Part shown: positions 33,615 to 44,293 of the stretch, piece after piece
How positions within the stretch are numbered: the first letter of the stretch is position 1
Layout: every line of letters begins with the position of its first letter
Assembly: GCF_015670405.1 (NCBI RefSeq)
Contig: NZ_JADPBQ010000007.1
Location: 69,674-133,673 of the forward strand
Source of the DNA: Clostridium sp. 1001271B_151109_B4
GTDB taxonomy: Bacteria > Bacillota > Clostridia > Clostridiales > Clostridiaceae
Direction of reading: 5' to 3'
DNA: 64,000 bases
The notes under the pieces: generated by a model
Told to the model about the DNA's origin: nothing
Databases searched by the model: none
What the model saw: only the letters and a program-made list of their open reading frames with translations
Made by a program: the position numbers and the translations under genes

Positions 33615-33752
33615 ATTTATCAATGGCTATCCATTGTAACATTCCCGCCTCTTTTTCAACTTGAAGATAACAATAGACACACCACTAGACTAAGTGCCTT
33701 TTAGGGCATAACCAATTCTAATATTCAGATTGAGTTAAAACTCAATCTGAAT
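33615..33752 (-). repeat. Non-coding repeat related to the element at 12.03-12.16 kb
   Basis: Read on the minus strand, this segment has a perfect 14-bp inverted repeat (33723-33752), then AATATTAGAATTGGTTAT (33708-33725, one change from the 12061 copy), TTGTTATCT (33665-33673), GTTACAA (33634-33640) and TAGCCATTGATAAAT (33615-33629). The blocks occur in the same order as at 12.03-12.16 kb. The gap 33542-33863 has no coding frame that I would call. It may be a mobile repeat or a structured RNA. Confidence 0.5.
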
Positions 33753-33836
33753 CTAATAACTCTATTTATTTTCACTTTATTAAGTTATGTCATTTTTGAA
33801 ATTTTATTTAATTAAATTTATCTACTTAATGCAAAA

Positions 33837-33860
33837 ATTAGCACCAATTTTGGTGCTAAT
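33837..33860 (-). terminator. Terminator of rpoD
   Basis: Arms ATTAGCACCAA and TTGGTGCTAAT pair and are followed on the minus strand by TTTTGC, right after the rpoD stop. Confidence 0.85.
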
Positions 33861-33863
33861 TCA

Positions 33864-34970
33864 CTAATCTAAGTAATCTTTTAATTTCTTACTTCTAGAT
33901 GGGTGTCTAAGCTTTCTCAATGCTTTTGCTTCTATTTGTCTAATTCTTTCTCTTGTAACATTAAACTCTTTACCAACTTCTTCAAGAGTTCTTGCTCTTC
34001 CATCATCTAATCCAAATCTTAATCTTAGTACCTTTTCTTCTCTAGGAGTTAATGTATCTAAAACATTAATTAATTGTTCTTTAAGCATAGTAAATGCTGC
34101 TGCTTCAGCTGGTGCAGGTGCATCGTCATCAGGTATAAAGTCTCCTAAGTGAGAATCTTCTTCTTCACCAATAGGTGTTTCAAGTGAAACTGGTTCTTGA
34201 GCAATTTTTTGTATTTCTCTTACCTTTTCTACTGGAAGATCCATAACTTTAGAAATCTCCTCTGGGAATGGATCTCTACCTAATTCTTGTAATAATTGTC
34301 TTTGAACTCTTATTAACTTATTAATAGTCTCTACCATATGAACTGGTATTCTTATTGTTCTTGCTTGATCAGCTATGGCTCTAGTAATCGCTTGTCTTAT
34401 CCACCATGTAGCATAAGTTGAAAATTTAAATCCCTTTCTAAAGTCAAACTTTTCTACAGCTTTAATTAATCCAAGGTTTCCTTCTTGAATTAAGTCTAAG
34501 AATAGCATTCCTCTACCAACATATCTTTTAGCTATACTAACAACAAGTCTTAGATTGGCTTCAGCAAGTTTCTTTTTAGCATACTGGCTTCCTTCTTCGA
34601 TTTGCTTAGCAAGCTCCATTTCTTCTTCAGATGATAATAGCGGAACTTTACCTATTTCCTTTAAATACATTCTTACTGGGTCATCAATTGCAATACCTTC
34701 TGGTACTGATAAATCAATCTCCTCTTCAATAATGTCAACATCGTTAGCTGCACCTTGAACTTCGATTCCCATTGATTCAAGAACTTCATAAATTTTTTCA
34801 ATTTGTTCTGGACTTAAATCTATATTTTCTACCTCATCTAATATTTCTTGATATGTTAGTACCCCATTCTTTTTACCTTTGTCAAGTAAATTCTTTACGA
34901 TACTCATTCTATTATTTCTATCTTGACCATCCTTAGGCTTATTCTTATTTACTTTTGTTTTTTCTTCCAC
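33864..34970 (-). CDS. rpoD: RNA polymerase primary sigma factor SigA/RpoD
   Basis: The 368-residue protein has region 1.1 (about 20-80), region 1.2 ([11 protein letters not shown]), region 2 with [20 protein letters not shown] and [14 protein letters not shown], region 3, and region 4.2 with [20 protein letters not shown]. It directs the polymerase to housekeeping promoters. The start is GTG at 34970 behind AAAGGAGG. It follows dnaG by 32 bases, the standard macromolecular synthesis layout in Firmicutes. Confidence 0.97.
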   Translation of the reverse strand: MEEKTKVNKNKPKDGQDRNNRMSIVKNLLDKGKKNGVLTYQEILDEVENIDLSPEQIEKIYEVLESMGIEVQGAANDVDIIEEEIDLSVPEGIAIDDPVRMYLKEIGKVPLLSSEEEMELAKQIEEGSQYAKKKLAEANLRLVVSIAKRYVGRGMLFLDLIQEGNLGLIKAVEKFDFRKGFKFSTYATWWIRQAITRAIADQARTIRIPVHMVETINKLIRVQRQLLQELGRDPFPEEISKVMDLPVEKVREIQKIAQEPVSLETPIGEEEDSHLGDFIPDDDAPAPAEAAAFTMLKEQLINVLDTLTPREEKVLRLRFGLDDGRARTLEEVGKEFNVTRERIRQIEAKALRKLRHPSRSKKLKDYLD

Positions 34971-35002
34971 TAGCTGACTACCTCCTTTCGTTATATGACC
35001 AA

Positions 35003-36784
35003 CTACACTCTCTTACTCTCTTTCAACTTTTTAGTAATACTTGCTAATTCAATGGCTAATTTAATTGATTCTTCAACTCTGCCTTGATTTTCAAGTTCTT
35101 TTTGCTCTTTTCTTAGTTGATCGATTCTTTGCTTCAATTTATAAGAATGTATTTCATTAATTAAATCATCAATTTGTACCTTTATATTATCAGCAAAGAA
35201 TATATTCTCTTCTTTAATCTTAACTAATTCTCCAATGCTTTTTGCATTACTTAGTCTTGACTCTATAAATGATTCTATGTTATTTATATTTTCCCCTTTT
35301 GCCAATATAATAACAGTGAAAATTTCTTTATGTTCTAGCAAAATAAAGTCGTTTTCTGATATTCTTTCCTCTATATACTGTAAATACTCTTCATTTTCAA
35401 GCATCATTTTTAAGAGTGTTCTCTCTGCTTTTAAAAATCCAGGCTCTACATATAATTTTGACCTATCTTCTGCCTTATTATTCCTAAAATCATTTTCTCT
35501 ATTATCTTTCATTTTACTTTTAAGGATATCATACAATGCCTGCTCTTTTATGCCAGTATTTTCAGATGCTTTTTTAATGTAAACATCTTTTTCTATAGGA
35601 TCCAAATCTGAAATTATATCCATTATTCTCTTTGAATATAAAATCACAGATTGACTATTTTTAAAATCAATTCCTTCTTCAGCCTTCTTAATTCTATAAT
35701 CAATTAACGGCTCTGCATTATTTATTAATTTTAAAAATGCCTCTCTCCCATTACTTCTGACATATTCATCTGGGTCTTTTCCTTGTGGGATGCTTAATAC
35801 CCTTACATCAAAACCTGCAGTTCTTAAAATTTCCAGCCCTCTTAACGTTGCCATCTGTCCTGCTAAATCAGCATCATAAGATATTACTACTTTGTCTGCA
35901 TATCTCTTTAATAATCTCGCTTGATTTATTGTTAATGCAGTTCCTAAAGATGCAACAACGTTAGTTATTCCATATTGATGTAATGATATTAAATCCATAT
36001 ATCCTTCTACGATAACAAAATACCTTTCGCTCATATTATGCTTTAAAGCAAAATTTAATCCATACAAATTAGTGCCTTTTTGGAAAACTAAAGTTTCAGG
36101 TGAATTTAAATACTTAGGTTTTGAATCATCTAATACTCTTCCGCCAAATCCAATTACCTTACCTTGATAATCAAATACTGGGAACATAACCCTATTTCTA
36201 AACCTGTCATACTTTCTTCCTTTCTCTTTATTAACAGAAATAAGACCTGCTTCTTCTAATAACACATCATTAATGCCTTTTTTTCTTAAATAAAACATTA
36301 AACTATTCCAACTATCATTGGCATACCCTAAGCCAAACTTTTTAATTGTTTCTTCTTTAATTCCTCTATTTAAAAAATATTCTTTTGCATTTTGGTTATT
36401 CATAAGATTTGAAAAGAAAAATTTTGCTGCTTCAACATTTACTCTATATAACAAATCTTTTTTTCTATTACTTTGACTTTGTTCTCCATTTCCTAACCTC
36501 AAAGGAATATTTGCTCTATTTGCTAAATACTTTACAGCTTCGATAAAAGGTAAATTTTTATCTTTCATAACAAAGGAAATGACATTTCCAGCTTCTCCAC
36601 ATCCAAAGCACTTATAAATTTGCTTTTCTTGAGACACCGAAAAAGAAGGTGTTTTTTCATTATGAAAAGGGCATAGCCCCGTGAAGTTTCTACCAGCCTT
36701 CTTTAGTCTAACCCTTTCAGAAATTACATCTACAATATCATTTTGTGATTTTATTTTTTCTAAAATTTCTTCAGAAATCTGCAA
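35003..36784 (-). CDS. dnaG: DNA primase
   Basis: The 593-residue protein has the CHC2 zinc finger (C38, H41, C59, C62), a TOPRIM catalytic core with [15 protein letters not shown] and [10 protein letters not shown], and a C-terminal helicase-interaction domain. It makes the RNA primers for replication. The start is TTG at 36784 behind GGAGGGA, with no better ATG in reach. dnaG and rpoD run together in the same direction. Length is as usual for clostridial primases. Confidence 0.96.
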   Translation of the reverse strand: MQISEEILEKIKSQNDIVDVISERVRLKKAGRNFTGLCPFHNEKTPSFSVSQEKQIYKCFGCGEAGNVISFVMKDKNLPFIEAVKYLANRANIPLRLGNGEQSQSNRKKDLLYRVNVEAAKFFFSNLMNNQNAKEYFLNRGIKEETIKKFGLGYANDSWNSLMFYLRKKGINDVLLEEAGLISVNKEKGRKYDRFRNRVMFPVFDYQGKVIGFGGRVLDDSKPKYLNSPETLVFQKGTNLYGLNFALKHNMSERYFVIVEGYMDLISLHQYGITNVVASLGTALTINQARLLKRYADKVVISYDADLAGQMATLRGLEILRTAGFDVRVLSIPQGKDPDEYVRSNGREAFLKLINNAEPLIDYRIKKAEEGIDFKNSQSVILYSKRIMDIISDLDPIEKDVYIKKASENTGIKEQALYDILKSKMKDNRENDFRNNKAEDRSKLYVEPGFLKAERTLLKMMLENEEYLQYIEERISENDFILLEHKEIFTVIILAKGENINNIESFIESRLSNAKSIGELVKIKEENIFFADNIKVQIDDLINEIHSYKLKQRIDQLRKEQKELENQGRVEESIKLAIELASITKKLKESKRV

Positions 36785-37011
36785 GGAGATCCCTCCTTAC
36801 TTAATATAATTTTTTCCCACTCTATACATTTCGACATATTATTATAAATTCCTTCTAACTTTTTTAATTAAATTTATTTTATTATGTCATACTCATAGAA
36901 TTTTTATTGTTATTCTACCCTAATATTATTAATTCTATCTCAATTCTTAAAATCCTTTTTATTCTACAAAATTTATTGTTCCCAATTTTTTTGTATTATA
37001 CAACTTTTTTA

Positions 37012-38040
37012 CTAATAAATTACAAACTTTGGAACATATATCTTATTAAATGTTGAAATACAATAGTCATCTGTCATTCCTGCTATATAATCTGCTACTC
37101 CTCTTTTTAATCCTTCCTCACAAGATATGTCTTTATAAAGTTTAGGTAACTCTTCATTATGTTTATAAAAATAATCTATTACATGCGTTAATATAAATTT
37201 CGCTTTACCACGTTCCTCCCTTAAAACATCTGCCAAATAAATATTTTTAAACATATATTTCCTTAATTCAATCATAGCTTCCTTAACTTCATCACTTTGT
37301 TTAATATCATATTTCCCACATTTCAAATTTTCTGTTGTTTCATTTATCATATCGTTAATAAGTACCTGTATTCTATCTGAATGAGTTTTACCTAATACTT
37401 TAATAATCTCCTTAGGTAATTGTTCTTCTTTCAACAAACCCGCTCTAATTGAATCATCAATATCATGGTTTAAATATGCAATTTTATCGCTATATTTTAC
37501 TATTCTTCCTTCTAATGTTTTTGCTATATTTTCTTTTTGCCCTAATCCACTATGATTAAGTATACCATCTATAACCTCTTCAGTGAGATTTAACCCTTTT
37601 CCATCCTTCTCTAATTTTTTCACTACCCTTACACTTTGTTCATTATGCCTAAATCCACCGTCTAAAAACTCATTAAGCACTTCTTCGCCATTATGTGCAA
37701 AAGCAACGTGCCCTAAGTCATGTCCTAATGCAATTGCTTCAATAAGCATTTCATTTAAACCTATGCCTGCACCTATAGTTCTTCCTATTTGTGCAACTTC
37801 TAAAGTGTGAGTAAGTCTAGTTCTATAGTGATCCCCAAAAGTTCGTATGTATACTTGCGTCTTATGCTTTAATCTTCTAAAAGATTTACAATGTATAATT
37901 CTATCTCTATCTACCATAAAACAAGTTCTAATATTATCAGGCTCTTCTTCTATTTCTCTCCCTACACTTTTATTACTATGAATAGCTTCTGGAATTAATG
38001 TCAAGTCTTCATTATTTTCTATTCTTTCTCTTATTTCCAT
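37012..38040 (-). CDS. dgt: Deoxyguanosinetriphosphate triphosphohydrolase-like protein (HD domain)
   Basis: The 342-residue protein has the HD metal motif, with H in [11 protein letters not shown] and HD in [15 protein letters not shown], preceded by [12 protein letters not shown]. Family members hydrolyse dNTPs to nucleoside and triphosphate. It lies upstream of dnaG, as in other clostridia, about 230 bases apart with an AT-rich gap. The substrate range of this short dGTPase subfamily is uncertain. Confidence 0.88.
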   Translation of the reverse strand: MEIRERIENNEDLTLIPEAIHSNKSVGREIEEEPDNIRTCFMVDRDRIIHCKSFRRLKHKTQVYIRTFGDHYRTRLTHTLEVAQIGRTIGAGIGLNEMLIEAIALGHDLGHVAFAHNGEEVLNEFLDGGFRHNEQSVRVVKKLEKDGKGLNLTEEVIDGILNHSGLGQKENIAKTLEGRIVKYSDKIAYLNHDIDDSIRAGLLKEEQLPKEIIKVLGKTHSDRIQVLINDMINETTENLKCGKYDIKQSDEVKEAMIELRKYMFKNIYLADVLREERGKAKFILTHVIDYFYKHNEELPKLYKDISCEEGLKRGVADYIAGMTDDYCISTFNKIYVPKFVIY

Positions 38041-38199
38041 CTAACTCACCTCAAAATAATCTATTCTATATTTTTCTCATAATTCCTCTAATTTATAATA
38101 GGTATCATATGATTATATTTTATTCTCTCTCTAAGCTATGTATATTTATATGTTTTTCATAATATTATTATAATAAGAAATTTAATAAGGAGATTTACA

Positions 38200-39252
38200 A
38201 TGAACAATGAAAATAAAGTCATTGATATTGATAATATAAGAAAAAATATACTACCAAAATTTTTTTTAGATAATGCTGATATTACAATGATTAAATTTAA
38301 GGATACTGATAAACAAAGAGCGGTATTTAAAGTAAGCTTAAACAACAAAAATTACTGCTTAAAAAAAGTTTATTATGATGAGAAAAATTTACTGTTTGTT
38401 TATTCAGCAATGGAGTGGTTATACAGAAATAATATCAAGGTTCCCAAATTACTTCCTTCATATGATAAGTGCAGATATATTATTTATGAAGATATGCTTT
38501 TTATTTTAACGCCTTGGGTTGAAGGTGAAAAATGCGATTTTGATTCACTAAGTGATTTAAATTTATCTATTAAAACTCTTGCAAAATTACATAAATGTTC
38601 TAAAGACTTCAGACCAATTGATGGTAGTGAAAAAAGAATTGGATTAGAGGATTATCACCTTTCTGTAAGTAAGCATTTTAATGAACTTCTAGAAAATGCA
38701 AATTTGGCTTTTTCATACAAGGATAAATTTTCAAAAATATATTTAAATAATCTTGATAATAACTTAGCTCTTGCAAAGTTATCGCTTGAAATATCTTCAT
38801 CAATAGACAACAGTGATTTAAATATCTCCCTATGTCATGGCGATTATGTAAATAAAAATATATTAATAAATAAATCTAATAATGATGTTTGGATTATTGA
38901 CTTTGATAAATGTAAAATAGATTATTCTGCTCATGACATTTCTTATTTTTTAAGAAGATTACTTAAACGTAATACAACTAACTGGAATTCTGCCTTAACT
39001 ATCAATATCCTTAACGCTTATAGAAAGAATAATGATTTAAGCAAATCCGATTTAAAGTATATTTTAGCTTATTTAGCATTTCCTCAAAAATACTGGAAAA
39101 TTTCTAGAGATTACTATAAGAACATTGATAAATGCAATAAAAATTCATTTATTTCTTTATTGAACAAAGGCTTAAATCATTCACAAGCCCAACTTGATTA
39201 TATTAATAATATGATTGATATCTACAAACGTTATTATGATATAAAATTTTAA
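38200..39252 (+). CDS. CotS-family spore coat protein (kinase-like fold)
   Basis: The 350-residue protein has a phosphotransferase-like fold with the catalytic-loop motif LCHGDYVNKNIL (near 210-221) and the metal motif VWIIDFDKC. This is the CotS/CotI pattern of Bacillus and Clostridium spore coat proteins; CotI-type members have been reported to act as kinases. AAGGAGA precedes the ATG. It is the only rightward gene in a long leftward block. A sporulation promoter could be expected, but I saw no clear one. Confidence 0.82.
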   Translation: MNNENKVIDIDNIRKNILPKFFLDNADITMIKFKDTDKQRAVFKVSLNNKNYCLKKVYYDEKNLLFVYSAMEWLYRNNIKVPKLLPSYDKCRYIIYEDMLFILTPWVEGEKCDFDSLSDLNLSIKTLAKLHKCSKDFRPIDGSEKRIGLEDYHLSVSKHFNELLENANLAFSYKDKFSKIYLNNLDNNLALAKLSLEISSSIDNSDLNISLCHGDYVNKNILINKSNNDVWIIDFDKCKIDYSAHDISYFLRRLLKRNTTNWNSALTINILNAYRKNNDLSKSDLKYILAYLAFPQKYWKISRDYYKNIDKCNKNSFISLLNKGLNHSQAQLDYINNMIDIYKRYYDIKF

Positions 39253-39314
39253 ATATTATATTACTAGTCTTAATGATATTTTGAATCTTAAGTTTTATCC
39301 ACAACTAATAATGG

Positions 39315-39346
39315 AAAAACCCTCTGTTTTTAAACAGGGAGTTTTT
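39315..39346 (+). terminator. Terminator of the CotS-like gene
   Basis: Arms AAAAACCCTCTGTTT and AAACAGGGAGTTTTT form a long stem with one G-T pair, followed by T-rich sequence. Confidence 0.75.
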
Positions 39347-39362
39347 CAACAAACTGAAATAA

Positions 39363-39395
39363 AAATAAAGGAGTGTTTTCACACTCCTTTATTTT
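39363..39395 (-). terminator. Terminator of ppdK
   Basis: Arms AAATAAAGGAGTG and CACTCCTTTATTT pair; the minus-strand side ends in TTTATTTTTATTT. Confidence 0.82.
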
Positions 39396-39404
39396 TATCT
39401 CTTT

Positions 39405-42038
39405 TTATTTTCTTGGATTCTTAACTTGTGCTTGTGCAGCTGCAAGCCTTGCCACAGGCACTCTAAATGGTGAACAAGATACATAGTTTAATCCAATATC
39501 ATGACAAAATTCAACTGATGATGGATCTCCTCCATGTTCTCCACAAATACCTAATTTAATATTTGGTCTTGAAGCTCTACCCTTTTCAGCTGCAATCTTA
39601 ACTAATTGACCAACACCTTTTTGGTCAAGCTTAGCAAATGGATCTTGTTCATATATTTTTCTCTCATAATAATCTGATAAGAATTTAGCTGCATCATCTC
39701 TTGAGAAACCAAATGTCATTTGTGTTAAATCATTTGTTCCAAATGAGAAGAATTCAGCTTCTTTAGCTATTTCATCTGCAGTTATAGCTGCTCTTGGAAT
39801 TTCAATCATTGTACCAACATGATAATCTAATTTAACTCCCTTTTCTTCCATAACTTCTTCTGCTGTTCTAACAACTATATCCTTAACAAATTTTAATTCT
39901 TTTACTTCACCAACTAATGGAATCATTATTTCAGGAACTATATTATATCCTTTATTGTTCTTAACATCTATTGCAGCTTCAATAACAGCTCTAGTTTGCA
40001 TTTCAGCAATTTCTGGATAAGAAACAGCTAATCTACAACCTCTATGACCCATCATAGGATTAAACTCATGTAAACTTTCCACTGTTCCCTTAAGCTCATC
40101 AAATGTTAATCCCATTGTTTTTGCAAGATCTGCAATTTCTTCATCATTATGAGGTAAAAATTCATGTAGTGGTGGATCTAAGAATCTAATTGTAGCTGGC
40201 ATTCCCTTTAATTCTTCATACATTCCAATAAAGTCTTTCTTTTGCATTGGAAGTAATTTAGAAAGTGCAGCTCTTCTTTCATCTTCATTCTTAGCTACTA
40301 TCATTTCTCTCATAGCCATAATTCTATCTTCTTCAAAGAACATATGCTCTGTTCTACAAAGCCCTATACCTTCAGCTCCAAATTCAACAGCTTGCTTTGT
40401 ATCTCTTGGATTATCTGCATTAGTTCTAACTTTAAGCTTTCTAATATCATCTGCCCATCCCATGAATGTTGCGAAATGGCCTGAAATTTCTGGAGTAACT
40501 GTTTTTATAGCTTCACCAAATATATTTCCTGTAGAGCCATCTATTGAAATATAATCTTTATCTGTGTAAACTTTTCCGTTAGCTTCTAAAGTTCTAGCCT
40601 CTTCATTAACTTTTAACTCTCCACAACCTGCAACACAGCAAGTACCCATACCTCTTGCAACAACGGCTGCATGAGATGTCATACCACCTCTTACAGTTAA
40701 AATACCCTCAGCTGCAATCATACCTTCAATATCTTCTGGTGAAGTCTCAAGTCTTACTAATACTACTTTTTCGCCTTTTTCAGCTCTTTCTTTAGCTTCT
40801 TCTGCAGTAAATGCAACTTTCCCACAAGCTGCTCCTGGTGATGCTGGAAGACCTTTAGCTATAGCATTTGCTTTCTTTAATTCATTAGCATCAAAAGTAG
40901 GATGTAATAAAGAGTCTAATTGTTTAGGCTCAACTTTAAGTATTGCTTCTTCTTTAGTTAACATACCTTCTTCAACTAAATCAACCGCAATCTTTAATGC
41001 TGCTTGAGCTGTTCTTTTACCATTTCTTGTTTGTAAAAAGTATAATTTACCTTCTTCAATAGTAAATTCCATATCTTGCATATCCCTATAATGATTTTCA
41101 AGAGTATGAACTATATCCATGAATTGTTTATATATAGCGGGGTTTTGTTCTTCTAACTTAGATATTGGAAGTGGTGTTCTAATACCCGCAACAACATCCT
41201 CACCTTGAGCATTCATTAAATATTCACCATAAATTTCTTTTTCACCTGTTGCAGCATTTCTTGAGAATGCAACACCAGTACCTGAAGTTTCTCCCTTGTT
41301 ACCAAAAACCATTTGTTGCACATTGACAGCAGTTCCCCATTCACCTGGAATATCATTTAATCTTCTATAAACGATGGCTCTTGGATTATCCCATGATCTA
41401 AATACAGCCGTAATAGATTCTGTCAATTGATCTATTGGATTTTGTGGGAACTCTTCACCTTTTTCTTTCTTGTATAATTCCTTATACTTTACAACTAATT
41501 CTTTTAAATCACTTTCATCTAATTCAGTGTCATATTTAACACCTTTTGCTTCTTTAGCTTCATCTATTAAATCTTCAAATAATCTCTTTTCTATCCCCAT
41601 AACAACATCAGAGAACATTTGAATAAATCTTCTATATGAATCATAAGCAAATCTTGGATTATTCGTTGACTTTGCAACAGCTTCTACAGCAACATCATTT
41701 AATCCTAAGTTTAATATTGTATCCATCATACCTGGCATTGATACCCTCGCACCAGATCTTACAGAAACTAATAATGGATTAGTGTTGCTTCCAAATTCTT
41801 TTCCTGTTATTCTTTCTAGTTCTTTGATATTTGCATGGATCTCTTCTACAATTGAATTTGAAATTTGTTTTCCATCCTCATAATATTTATTACAAGCCTC
41901 AGTTGTAACTATAAATCCTTGAGGAACTGGAATCCCTATTCTAGTCATTTCTGCTAAATTTGCCCCTTTACCTCCAAGAAGGTTTCTCATTGACCCGTCA
42001 CCTTCACTGAAAAGATAAACATACTTTTTATTCTCCAT
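39405..42038 (-). CDS. ppdK: Pyruvate, phosphate dikinase
   Basis: The ATG at 42038 follows CGGAGGAG; an upstream TTG start would include that site. The 877-residue enzyme has the ATP-grasp domain with LLGGKGANLAEM, the phosphohistidine domain with catalytic H456 in GGMTSHAAVVARG, and the PEP/pyruvate barrel ending in GICGEHGGDPSS and YVSCSPFRVPVARLAAAQA. It converts PEP, AMP and pyrophosphate with pyruvate, ATP and phosphate reversibly. Length equals that of the Clostridium symbiosum enzyme. A CcpN-type regulator lies immediately upstream. Confidence 0.97.
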   Translation of the reverse strand: MENKKYVYLFSEGDGSMRNLLGGKGANLAEMTRIGIPVPQGFIVTTEACNKYYEDGKQISNSIVEEIHANIKELERITGKEFGSNTNPLLVSVRSGARVSMPGMMDTILNLGLNDVAVEAVAKSTNNPRFAYDSYRRFIQMFSDVVMGIEKRLFEDLIDEAKEAKGVKYDTELDESDLKELVVKYKELYKKEKGEEFPQNPIDQLTESITAVFRSWDNPRAIVYRRLNDIPGEWGTAVNVQQMVFGNKGETSGTGVAFSRNAATGEKEIYGEYLMNAQGEDVVAGIRTPLPISKLEEQNPAIYKQFMDIVHTLENHYRDMQDMEFTIEEGKLYFLQTRNGKRTAQAALKIAVDLVEEGMLTKEEAILKVEPKQLDSLLHPTFDANELKKANAIAKGLPASPGAACGKVAFTAEEAKERAEKGEKVVLVRLETSPEDIEGMIAAEGILTVRGGMTSHAAVVARGMGTCCVAGCGELKVNEEARTLEANGKVYTDKDYISIDGSTGNIFGEAIKTVTPEISGHFATFMGWADDIRKLKVRTNADNPRDTKQAVEFGAEGIGLCRTEHMFFEEDRIMAMREMIVAKNEDERRAALSKLLPMQKKDFIGMYEELKGMPATIRFLDPPLHEFLPHNDEEIADLAKTMGLTFDELKGTVESLHEFNPMMGHRGCRLAVSYPEIAEMQTRAVIEAAIDVKNNKGYNIVPEIMIPLVGEVKELKFVKDIVVRTAEEVMEEKGVKLDYHVGTMIEIPRAAITADEIAKEAEFFSFGTNDLTQMTFGFSRDDAAKFLSDYYERKIYEQDPFAKLDQKGVGQLVKIAAEKGRASRPNIKLGICGEHGGDPSSVEFCHDIGLNYVSCSPFRVPVARLAAAQAQVKNPRK

Positions 42039-42107
42039 CTCAATACTCCTCCGTTCATACAATAAATATATACTAACAAGATTATAATCTTGCAGTTACC
42101 CTTTAAT

Positions 42108-42746
42108 TTACTTTGCTTCTCCTAGATTAACAAATAACTTAGTTATATTAGTCTTAGAGATTTTACCCACTATTTTTAAATTAAACTTTCCATCGTCTGA
42201 ATCGCAAGATTTCTCTACTATTGGTATACTATCAATTTCATGTTCTATTATTTTCTTTGCTAGTGAATAAGCACTATCATCTGGTGAACCATAAATTATA
42301 TTAGGCATTCTAGTCATAATTACTCCAACAGGGACTTTATGTATATCAGTTCCCCCTATTGCAATTTTCAAGAAATCCTTTCTAGAAGCTGCACCAACTA
42401 AATTACCATTACTTTCAACAAATAACGTTCCTACATCATGCAAAAACAAATGAACAATTGCCTCATAAACCGTAGTAGCATCGTTAACGGTTACAGGTTT
42501 CGACATAATGTCTCCCACTCTTATTTTGGATATATTTTCTAATATGTCCCCGTCAACTTTTTTACCCAAATAAACATAACCCACTTTTGGTCTAGCATCT
42601 AAAGTACCAGTCATTGTAAGTATTGCTAAATCAGCTCTTAAAGCTGCTCTTGTCACGCCTAACTTTTCAGCTATCGCTTCACTTGTAACCGGCTCACCTG
42701 CCTGAACTATTTTAATTATTTCCTCTTGTCTGTTTGTAAACTTCAA
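42108..42746 (-). CDS. CcpN-type repressor with HTH and CBS-domain pair
   Basis: The 212-residue protein has an N-terminal winged helix (KFTNRQEEIIKIVQAGEPVT onwards, about 1-60) and two CBS domains (about 75-135 and 140-200). This is the layout of Bacillus CcpN, which represses gluconeogenic genes and binds adenine nucleotides. Here it stands 69 bases upstream of ppdK in the same direction, so it may control ppdK in response to energy charge. The start is TTG at 42746 behind GAGGGG. The PDRP-type kinase gene that often accompanies this pair is not present here. Confidence 0.87.
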   Translation of the reverse strand: MKFTNRQEEIIKIVQAGEPVTSEAIAEKLGVTRAALRADLAILTMTGTLDARPKVGYVYLGKKVDGDILENISKIRVGDIMSKPVTVNDATTVYEAIVHLFLHDVGTLFVESNGNLVGAASRKDFLKIAIGGTDIHKVPVGVIMTRMPNIIYGSPDDSAYSLAKKIIEHEIDSIPIVEKSCDSDDGKFNLKIVGKISKTNITKLFVNLGEAK

Positions 42747-42933
42747 TGCTACCCCTCTTTTCGACTATTAAAGGAATATTCAGACAATTAAGAATTTTTT
42801 CTATTTACAGTATAATTATAACATTTTATAATCTTTTTACTATACCTAATTTTAAGAAAAATCTTCCATTTAGTTTGAATATTCCTATTCTTTTCTAATT
42901 TCCTATATTATATCTTTGTTTTTCTTCGATTTG

Positions 42934-43545
42934 CTATTTTTTATCATCTTCATCATTAAAATTTACAGTGTAAGTAAATGTGTTATTATCATCATTTTCT
43001 TTGCCTTTATCTTTTCCAGGCATTTTAATACTATCAATGTTAACATCTTGTACCTTTTCTTTTACCTTATCAGCAAAATCACTTGCTTTATCTTTTGCTT
43101 CATTTACAGCTGCTGAAATGTATTTATTAACTACTTCAACGCTTCCATCAGCTTTAGTTATTTCTATAGTTACTTGCGTAACTACTGCTGCAACAACTAC
43201 AAATGCTAGTATAGGCGGAATAACAATAGCAATAACCCCTGCTGCTATTCCTGCATTTACAGGTACATCAACTAATTTTTTCCCATCTTTACTTACTTTA
43301 ATTCTAGTAACATTACCTTTGTTTATTAAATCCTTTAGCCAAACTTTTAATTCATCTATAGTTTCAGTTTTCTTGTTATATTCCATGTTCTCTTCATTTT
43401 GTGCATTATTTTTAGATTTTTCTTCTAAAAATATTATTGCATCTAAAACACTTCCGTTAGACACTTCTAATGCTTCTTTTGCTTCACTATAGCTAACTCC
43501 AGTTCTTTCTTTTACCTTATCAACTTTTTCCAATGTAATATCCAT
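42934..43545 (-). CDS. DUF4342 protein with N-terminal UBA-like domain
   Basis: The 203-residue protein begins with a UBA-like helical domain (1-45, KERTGVSYSEAKEALEVSNG), then a DUF4342 domain with one long membrane segment (about 100-125, GIAAGVIAIVIPPILAFVVV), and ends in a charged tail rich in Asp, Lys and Asn. The UBA-like start resembles those of EF-Ts and NAC but has no known role here. It lies 8 bases downstream of recO in the same direction and is probably cotranscribed. The function is unknown. Confidence 0.8.
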   Translation of the reverse strand: MDITLEKVDKVKERTGVSYSEAKEALEVSNGSVLDAIIFLEEKSKNNAQNEENMEYNKKTETIDELKVWLKDLINKGNVTRIKVSKDGKKLVDVPVNAGIAAGVIAIVIPPILAFVVVAAVVTQVTIEITKADGSVEVVNKYISAAVNEAKDKASDFADKVKEKVQDVNIDSIKMPGKDKGKENDDNNTFTYTVNFNDEDDKK

Positions 43546-43552
43546 ACTCTCT

Positions 43553-44293
43553 CTACTCCTTTATATATTTTAACATTTCTAAACTTTTAGGCCTTCTTGA
43601 GTAATTCGAATTAATTATAAATGTTGTTACTTTTTCTATTTGTTGCTTAACCTCTTTTGTAACATTTAATCTATATATCTTATCCATAGGTGTATTGCTT
43701 AAAAATCGAAGAGCATTATACCCCGCCCTTGATATATATATTCCATGTTCTTTATTACATGTATCACAAACTCCACCAAAATACGACAAAGAAATATAAT
43801 CACTTGTACTTATTGCTTTTTTACATATACAACATTTATCAAATTGCAGACCATATCCCGTTGCATCAAGTAATCTTAGTTCAAATGCTCTAATCAACAT
43901 TTCATAATCCATAGCATCTGTATTTAATAAATATGTGCATGTAATAAAGTCTCTAAATAAGTTTTTATTGACTTCTCCTTCTTGAACACAAATATCAATT
44001 AATTCACAAATATACGATGAATATGTTAATTTATCCAAATTATCCAATAACCCTTGAAATGAATTTATAATTCTTCCTTCTTGTAAGTTATATAAATTTC
44101 TTCCTTTAAAAAATATATAATCTGCAAAGCATAATGGCAATGTAAGTGCTAAGTTTTTACTTTTACTCTTCTTAGCTCCTCTTGCTATGAATGTTATTTT
44201 CCCTAACTCTTCACAATAAGCCCAAATAAGCTTGTCATTTTCTTTATAATCTATTGATTTAATTATTATACCTTTAGTCTTTGTAATAGACAG
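43553..44293 (-). CDS. recO: DNA repair protein RecO
   Basis: The 246-residue protein has the N-terminal OB fold (KTKGIIIKSIDYKENDKL) and the zinc-binding cysteines of FDKCCICKKA and GGVCDTCNKE. RecO loads RecA onto SSB-coated DNA. The start is unusual. AGGAG (44303-44307) touches an in-frame TTG at 44302, which leaves no spacing. A CTG at 44293 lies 9 bases after it and gives the usual RecO beginning M-S-I-x-K-T-K. I therefore prefer CTG, with TTG as the fallback. It follows era closely. Confidence 0.9.
   Translation of the reverse strand: MSITKTKGIIIKSIDYKENDKLIWAYCEELGKITFIARGAKKSKSKNLALTLPLCFADYIFFKGRNLYNLQEGRIINSFQGLLDNLDKLTYSSYICELIDICVQEGEVNKNLFRDFITCTYLLNTDAMDYEMLIRAFELRLLDATGYGLQFDKCCICKKAISTSDYISLSYFGGVCDTCNKEHGIYISRAGYNALRFLSNTPMDKIYRLNVTKEVKQQIEKVTTFIINSNYSRRPKSLEMLKYIKE

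Noticed and set aside
35235-35582. Rightward 115-codon open frame
   Set aside because: It is antisense to the C-terminal part of dnaG and has no supporting start signals.
38040-38199. SigE or SigK promoter before the CotS-like gene
   Set aside because: A CATAATAT box is visible but the upstream element is at the wrong distance, so no promoter was called.
42980-43492. Rightward 170-codon open frame
   Set aside because: It lies fully opposite the DUF4342 gene, whose domains and ribosome binding site are clear.
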